Notes under the pieces: model-generated | What the model was told of the DNA's origin: nothing | Database searches by the model: none | What the model saw: the letters and a program-made list of their open reading frames with translations, nothing else | Source of the DNA: Bordetella genomosp. 1 | Lineage (GTDB): Bacteria; Pseudomonadota; Gammaproteobacteria; Burkholderiales; Burkholderiaceae_B | Assembly: GCF_002261335.1 (NCBI RefSeq) | Contig: NZ_NEVL01000003.1 | Span: forward strand, 744,001 to 808,000 | DNA length: 64,000 bases | Direction of reading: 5' to 3' | Made by a program: the position numbers and the translations under genes | Shown: positions 59,711-64,000 of the stretch, one piece after another | How the letters are laid out: each line of letters starts with the position of its first letter | Position numbering within the stretch: position 1 is the stretch's first letter

Positions 59711-60906
59711 ACGACGTCTGCTGGCTCGATGCGCCGGGCGTGGTGTGCGCGCTGGGCGCCGACACGGCGAGCGTGCGCGCGCGCCTGCAGGCCGGCACGA
59801 CGGACGGCCTGCGCCGCGCCGAGGGCTGGGTCGCGAACCGCAGCGTCACGCTGGCGCCGGTGGACGCCGTCCTGCCCGCCATCCCCGCCGCCCTGCCCGC
59901 CCATCTGCACAGCCGCAACAACCAGCTGCTGCTAGCGGCCGCGCAGCAGATCGAACCGGGCCTGCGCGCGGCGATCGCGCGCCATGGTCCGGCGCGCATC
60001 GGCATCGTGCTCGGCACCAGCACCTCCAGCGTCAACGACAACGCCGCCGCCTTCGCCGCCCTGGCCGCCGGCGGCGCCTGGCCCGCGGGCCATGACTACC
60101 GCCGCCAGGCACTCAACGCACCCGCCGAGTTCCTGTCGGCCTGGCTCGGCACCGCGGGCCCCGCCTACACCCTGTCGACCGCCTGCACCTCGAGCGCGCG
60201 CGCACTGCTGTCCGCGCGCCGCCTGCTGCAGATGGGGGTGTGCGACGCGGTGATCTGCGGCGGCGCCGACTCGCTCTGCAAGCTCACGATCAACGGCTTC
60301 GCCGCGCTCGAGGCCATCTCCGAAGACCGTTGCCTGCCGTTCTCGGCCAATCGGCGCGGCATCAACATCGGCGAGGCCGCCGTGCTGTTCCTGATGCATC
60401 GCGGCGCCGACGGCGAGGTCGCGCTGCTCGGCGGCGCCGGCAGCTCCGATGCCTGGCACATGTCGGCGCCCGAGCCCTCTGGCGCCGGCGCGCGCCGGGC
60501 CATGCAGGCCGCCCTGGACGACGCGCGCCTCGATGCGGCGGCGATCGGCTGGGTCAATCTGCATGGCACCGGCACCGCGCTCAACGATGCGATGGAGAGC
60601 CTGGCCACCCACGCGCTGTTTCCCGCCGGCGTGCCGTGCGCCTCGACCAAAGGCATGACCGGCCACACCCTGGGTGCGGCCGGCGCACTCGAGGCCGCCT
60701 TCGCCTGGCTGACGCTCGACGGCGCCAGCCGCGGCGCCGCGCTGCCGCGCCACGCCTGGGACGGCGTGCCCGATCCGCAGCTGCCCCGGCTCGACTTCTG
60801 CGACGGCACCCAGCACTACGCCGCGGGCCGCCGCCGCGTCGCCATGAGCAACTCGTTCGCGTTCGGCGGCAACAACACCAGCCTGATCCTCGGAGCCGCA
60901 TCATGA
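59707..60906 (+). CDS. apeO: Beta-ketoacyl-ACP synthase ApeO
   Basis: A 399-residue elongating ketosynthase with an intact triad: C160 in STACTSS, H286 in LHGTGT and H320 in TKGMTGHTLGAAG. The N-terminal half is shortened and divergent from FabF. In the studied APE pathway ApeO works as a heterodimer with ApeC. Coupled to neighbours by ATGA overlaps on both sides. Confidence 0.92.
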   Translation: MNDVCWLDAPGVVCALGADTASVRARLQAGTTDGLRRAEGWVANRSVTLAPVDAVLPAIPAALPAHLHSRNNQLLLAAAQQIEPGLRAAIARHGPARIGIVLGTSTSSVNDNAAAFAALAAGGAWPAGHDYRRQALNAPAEFLSAWLGTAGPAYTLSTACTSSARALLSARRLLQMGVCDAVICGGADSLCKLTINGFAALEAISEDRCLPFSANRRGINIGEAAVLFLMHRGADGEVALLGGAGSSDAWHMSAPEPSGAGARRAMQAALDDARLDAAAIGWVNLHGTGTALNDAMESLATHALFPAGVPCASTKGMTGHTLGAAGALEAAFAWLTLDGASRGAALPRHAWDGVPDPQLPRLDFCDGTQHYAAGRRRVAMSNSFAFGGNNTSLILGAAS

Positions 60907-61379
60907 CGCACTGGCCGATCGCCGACCTCGTGCCGCACGCCGGCGACGTGATCCTGCTCGACGAGGTGCTCGGCTTCGACGCCGAGAGCCTGCGGGCGCG
61001 CGCCGTGGTGCGCGCGAGCGGACCGTTCCATCTCGAGGACGGCACGCTGCCCAACTGGCTGGGGCTGGAATTCATGGCGCAGGCCGTCGCCGCGTGGGCC
61101 GGCTGCCAGGCGCGCGCGGCCAACCAGCCGGTCGAGCTCGGTTTCCTGCTCGGCACGCGCCGCTACGAATGCACGCTGGCGGCCTTCACGGCCGGCATGG
61201 TGCTCGACATCGAGGTCGTGCGCAGCCTCCAGGACGACTCCGGCATGGGCGTGTTCGAATGCCGGATTTTCCGCGACGGCGCCGAGATCGCCGTCGCCCG
61301 GCTTAACGTTTACCGTCCGCGTGACGTTAATACTTTTGTACAGGAGCCCCTGGCCAGCCAGGGCTCGCAACCGCATTGA
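60903..61379 (+). CDS. apeP: 3-hydroxyacyl-ACP dehydratase-like protein ApeP
   Basis: A 158-residue hotdog protein. WPIADLVPHAGDVILLDEV at the start and GLEFMAQAVAAWAGCQA are the FabZ-like active-site and dimer motifs (His in VPHAGD, Glu in LEFMAQ). It would remove water from each 3-hydroxy intermediate to leave the conjugated double bond, with the ApeI-like domain as partner. Its last 25 codons contain an AT-rich inverted repeat and a hairpin just before the ketoreductase gene. Confidence 0.9.
   Translation: MTHWPIADLVPHAGDVILLDEVLGFDAESLRARAVVRASGPFHLEDGTLPNWLGLEFMAQAVAAWAGCQARAANQPVELGFLLGTRRYECTLAAFTAGMVLDIEVVRSLQDDSGMGVFECRIFRDGAEIAVARLNVYRPRDVNTFVQEPLASQGSQPH
61303..61330. promoter_or_regulatory. 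Inverted repeat inside the 3' end of apeP
   Basis: TTAACGT and ACGTTAA are separated by 14 bases. The stretch is AT-rich within very GC-rich coding sequence and uses codons rare in the neighbours (TTT, AAT). It may be an operator or part of an internal promoter for apeQ-apeR. Confidence 0.45.
61344..61366 (+). other. Hairpin just upstream of apeQ
   Basis: GAGCCCCTGG and CCAGGGCTC pair with one bulged C and a CCAG loop, 18 bases before the apeQ ATG. No T-run follows. It may affect apeQ translation or RNA stability. Confidence 0.4.
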
Positions 61380-61383
61380 TCCC

Positions 61384-62115
61384 ATGACCCGTTCTTTCAC
61401 CCTCGTCACCGGCTCGAGCCGCGGCATCGGTCGCGCCATCGCGCTGGCCCTGGCCGAGGCCGGCCACGATCTCGTCATCCACTGCCGCGGCCAGCGCGAC
61501 CAGGCCGAGGCCACCGCCCAGGCGGTGCGCGACCTGGGCCGCGACGCGCGCGTGCTGCAGTTCGACGTGAGCGACCGCGCCGCCGCCCGTGCGGCGCTGG
61601 AGGCCGACATCGCGGCCCACGGCGCCTACTTCGGCGTGGTGCTCAACGCCGGCCTCACCCGCGATGCCGCCTTCCCCGCCCTCACCGACGAAGACTGGGA
61701 CAGCGTGCTGCGCACCAATCTCGACGGCTTCTACAACGTGCTGCACCCGGTCGTGATGCCCATGATCCGGCGCCGCGCCAGCGGCCGCATCGTCTGCATG
61801 GCATCGGTGTCCGGCATCACCGGCAACCGCGGCCAGGTCAACTACAGCGCCTCCAAGGCCGGCCTGATCGGCGCGGCCAAGGCGCTCGCGGTCGAGCTCG
61901 CCAAGCGCCAGATCACGGTGAACTGCGTCGCCCCCGGCCTGATCGACACCGACATGATCGACGAGCACGTGCCGGTCGAGGAAATCCTCAAGATGGTGCC
62001 GGCGCAGCGCATGGGCACGCCCGAGGAAGTGGCGGCGGCCGTGGTGTTCCTGATGTCGCCGCCGGCCGGCTACATCACGCGCCAGGTGCTGGCCGTCAAC
62101 GGGGGGCTGTGCTGA
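61384..62115 (+). CDS. apeQ: 3-oxoacyl-ACP reductase ApeQ (FabG-like)
   Basis: A 243-residue short-chain dehydrogenase. The NADPH-binding TGSSRGIGRA, the NAG motif LNAGLTRDA, catalytic MASVSGI with Ser, and YSASK with Tyr and Lys are all in place, and PGLIDTDM follows. It reduces each 3-keto intermediate. It starts four bases after apeP. The stop overlaps the apeR start by one base. Confidence 0.95.
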   Translation: MTRSFTLVTGSSRGIGRAIALALAEAGHDLVIHCRGQRDQAEATAQAVRDLGRDARVLQFDVSDRAAARAALEADIAAHGAYFGVVLNAGLTRDAAFPALTDEDWDSVLRTNLDGFYNVLHPVVMPMIRRRASGRIVCMASVSGITGNRGQVNYSASKAGLIGAAKALAVELAKRQITVNCVAPGLIDTDMIDEHVPVEEILKMVPAQRMGTPEEVAAAVVFLMSPPAGYITRQVLAVNGGLC

Positions 62116-63341
62116 TGGAACGCGTCGTCATCACCGGCATGGGCGGCCTGTGCGCCCTGGGCAACGACTGGCTGCAGATCGAGGCCGCGATCGACACCGG
62201 CCGCAACGCGGTGCGGGTCATGCCCGACTGGGACCGCTATGCCGAACTGAACACCCGCCTCGCCGCGCCCCTGCCCGCGTTCACGGTGCCGTCGCACTGG
62301 ACCCGCAAGCAGCTGCGCAGCATGGGCCGGGTCTCGCAGCTCGCGGTGTATGCCGCGGAGCGCGCACTGGCCGATGCCGGCCTGCTCGGCGATCCCGCCA
62401 TCGCCGACGGCCGCATGGGCGTGGCCTGCGGCTCGTCCACCGGCAGCACGGCCGAGATCCGGGCGTTTGGCAACATGCTGCTCAACGGCATCACCGACGA
62501 CCTGAACGCCAACTCGTACGTGCGCATGATGCCGCACACGACCGCGGCCAACATCGGCATTTTCTTCGGCCTCAAGGGCCGCGTGATTCCCACCTCGAGC
62601 GCCTGCACCTCGGGCAGCCAGGGCATCGGCTATGCCTTCGAGGCGATCCGCTACGGCCGTCAGGCCCTGATGCTGGCCGGCGGCGCCGAGGAGCTGTGCC
62701 CGAGCGAGGCCATCGTGTTCGATGCGCTCTACGCCACCAGCCAGAAGAACGGCACGCCCGAACTCACGCCGCGCCCCTACGACCGCGCCCGCGACGGCCT
62801 GGTGATCGGCGAAGGCGCCGGCATGCTGGTGCTCGAATCCCTGTCGCACGCCCAGGCGCGCGGCGCCCGCATCCACGCCGAGCTGGTGGGCTTCGGCAGC
62901 AATTCCGACGGCACCCACATCACCCGGCCCGAGGCGACCACCATGCGCATCGCGATGGCGCAGGCGCTCGACGACGCCGGCCTGGCGCCGGACGCGGTGG
63001 GCTACGTCAACGGCCATGGCACGGCCACCGAACACGGCGACATCGCCGAGACCCAGGCCACCCACGACCTCTTCGGCCCGGGCGTGATGATCAGCTCGCA
63101 CAAGAGCTACCTCGGCCACACGCTCGGCGCCTGCGGCGCGCTCGAATCGTGGTTCAGCGTCGAGATGCTCAAGCGCGGCCGCTATTCGCCCACCCTCAAT
63201 CTGACCGAGGTCGATCCGCAGTGCGGCGAGCTGGACTACATCACGGGCGAGGCGCGCCACGCCGACCTCGAATACGTGATGAACAACAACTTCGCCTTCG
63301 GCGGCATCAACACCTCGCTGGTTTTCCGACGCTGGCCCTGA
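62115..63341 (+). CDS. apeR: Beta-ketoacyl-ACP synthase ApeR (FabF-like)
   Basis: A 408-residue ketosynthase with C164 in SSACTSGS, H301 in NGHGTATEHGD and H335 in HKSYLGHTLGACG. It is the longer, FabF-like of the two synthases; in other APE systems ApeR acts as a homodimer on early intermediates. It is the last core gene of the operon. The start is ATG 62115, in a TGATG junction. Confidence 0.94.
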   Translation: MERVVITGMGGLCALGNDWLQIEAAIDTGRNAVRVMPDWDRYAELNTRLAAPLPAFTVPSHWTRKQLRSMGRVSQLAVYAAERALADAGLLGDPAIADGRMGVACGSSTGSTAEIRAFGNMLLNGITDDLNANSYVRMMPHTTAANIGIFFGLKGRVIPTSSACTSGSQGIGYAFEAIRYGRQALMLAGGAEELCPSEAIVFDALYATSQKNGTPELTPRPYDRARDGLVIGEGAGMLVLESLSHAQARGARIHAELVGFGSNSDGTHITRPEATTMRIAMAQALDDAGLAPDAVGYVNGHGTATEHGDIAETQATHDLFGPGVMISSHKSYLGHTLGACGALESWFSVEMLKRGRYSPTLNLTEVDPQCGELDYITGEARHADLEYVMNNNFAFGGINTSLVFRRWP

Positions 63342-63385
63342 GCGGCCCGCGTCTTCGATCGACTCCCAACCCAAGGAAAGACACC

Positions 63386-63838
63386 GTGCGTATGACCCGT
63401 GTTCGCTTTGCCCAGGCCGGCGCCGCCGTGGCGCTCGCCGTGGCCGCCACCGGCGCCCAGGCCGCCGATACCATCGTCCACCTGCCGCTGCAGCAGGCGA
63501 TCGATGCCGCCACCGCGTCCGGCAAGCTCGACGGCAGCGTCAAGTTCTACCTGGCCGGCACCGGTCCCAAGGGCAAGATCCTGCAGGCCGGCGCGGTCAC
63601 CAACAAGAAGAGCAACGCGTTCGCCAAGAAGGACGAGGAAGTCTGCGTCTGGACCGCGCAATCCGCGCTGATCCAGCTCCAGGAAGCCGCCAACAAGGCC
63701 GGCGCCAACGCCGTCACGAACATCGTCAGCTACTTCCGCAAGAACGAATACACCAGCAAGACCGACTTCGAATGCCACGTCGGCGCCATCATGGCGGGCG
63801 TTGCGCTCAAGGGCGACCTGGTGCGCGTGGGCAAGTGA
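63386..63838 (+). CDS. Small exported protein, YbjQ-like fold (often annotated excinuclease ATPase subunit)
   Basis: A 150-residue protein with a signal peptide ending GAQA before ADTIV. The C-terminal part AANKAGANAVTNIVSYFRKN and CHVGAIMAGVALKGDLV resembles the YbjQ/UPF0145 fold. Databases often call such proteins excinuclease ATPase subunits, but no ATPase motif is present. GTG 63386 has AAGGA eight bases upstream; the ATG 63392 is too far. It follows apeR after 44 bases and may be transcribed with the operon. Function unknown. Confidence 0.75.
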   Translation: MRMTRVRFAQAGAAVALAVAATGAQAADTIVHLPLQQAIDAATASGKLDGSVKFYLAGTGPKGKILQAGAVTNKKSNAFAKKDEEVCVWTAQSALIQLQEAANKAGANAVTNIVSYFRKNEYTSKTDFECHVGAIMAGVALKGDLVRVGK

Positions 63839-63848
63839 GGCGATCACC

Positions 63849-64000
63849 ATGACGCTCACCCGCATGAACGCCGCGTTGCTGCGCACCTTCCTGGCCCTGG
63901 CCGCGCTGTTGTGCGCGTTCAACGCCGCACACGCCGCCCGTCCGTCGGTGCCGATGGATTCCTTCGTGGGCAACCGCATCGAGACGGCCAGCGGCAAACC
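63849..64000 (+). CDS. Hypothetical exported protein (cut by window end)
   Basis: The first 50 codons are seen and no stop is reached. A signal peptide (LLRTFLALAALLCAFNAAHA, cleaved after AHA) is followed by ARPSVPMDSFVGNRIETASGKP. The ATG is 10 bases after the previous gene, so both are probably in one transcript. Family not recognisable from this fragment. Confidence 0.6.
   Translation, partial: MTLTRMNAALLRTFLALAALLCAFNAAHAARPSVPMDSFVGNRIETASGK

Overview
The window reads as chromosome of a high-GC betaproteobacterium of the Burkholderiales, most likely the family Alcaligenaceae (Bordetella/Achromobacter type). The signs are very GC-rich third codon positions, a Bug-type solute-binding protein, a glnA-ntrB-ntrC block, a cyo quinol oxidase with SURF1, an imuA-imuB-dnaE2 cassette and an aryl polyene (APE) cluster. 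No rRNA, tRNA or CRISPR array was found. Assignments come from reading motifs; no database search was run.

Layout. 1-1663: 3' end of a ferric-iron-type ABC importer. 1664-6058: a clearly more AT-rich island holding a 669-residue AAA ATPase with a HEPN-like tail, a decayed pirin 3' end, and a two-gene minus-strand cassette (P-loop protein plus small partner). The cassette is bracketed by direct repeats of the pirin 3' end and its terminator. 6112-8975: two pirins and a LysR regulator with a perfect palindromic site. 9072-13616: a probable sugar-acid operon (IlvD/Edd dehydratase, RraA-like aldolase, Bug protein) divergent from a GntR regulator, with a 14-bp perfect palindrome between them. 13705-17954: ntrC, ntrB and glnA, with a textbook NtrC site and sigma-54 promoter. 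17994-19869: hemW and rdgB. 20069-27867: EAL-CBS-GGDEF protein, Hsp15, a chemoreceptor, and a LysR / acyl-CoA dehydrogenase / MmgE-PrpD catabolic unit. 27984-29849: rph and yicC, with a 14-bp tandem repeat running into the rph stop. 29926-36648: MFS transporter and the cyoABCD-SURF1 operon. 36750-40876: EAL protein, AMP nucleosidase, NlpC/P60 hydrolase, carboxylesterase. 40996-46362: SOS mutasome imuA-imuB-dnaE2 behind a perfect LexA box. 46381-47628: D-amino-acid dehydrogenase-like protein. 47720-63838: phosphopantetheinyl transferase and a tightly overlapping APE operon, followed by a small exported protein and a partial gene at the window edge.

How the genes work together. The APE operon supplies acyl carrier proteins, an aryl-ligase fused to a dehydratase-like domain, ketosynthases plus a chain-length-factor-like partner, ketoreductase, dehydratase, thioesterase, acyl- and glycosyltransferases, a LolA-like protein and an RND/MMPL exporter. 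These are the parts needed to build a polyene on ACP, attach it to a lipid and move it to the outer membrane. The divergent phosphopantetheinyl transferase would activate the ACPs. A flavoprotein in the operon has the residues of flavin-dependent halogenases. The most likely undescribed biology is the AT-rich island at 1664-6058, whose architecture suggests a defence or mobile cargo locus using the pirin 3' end as its site.
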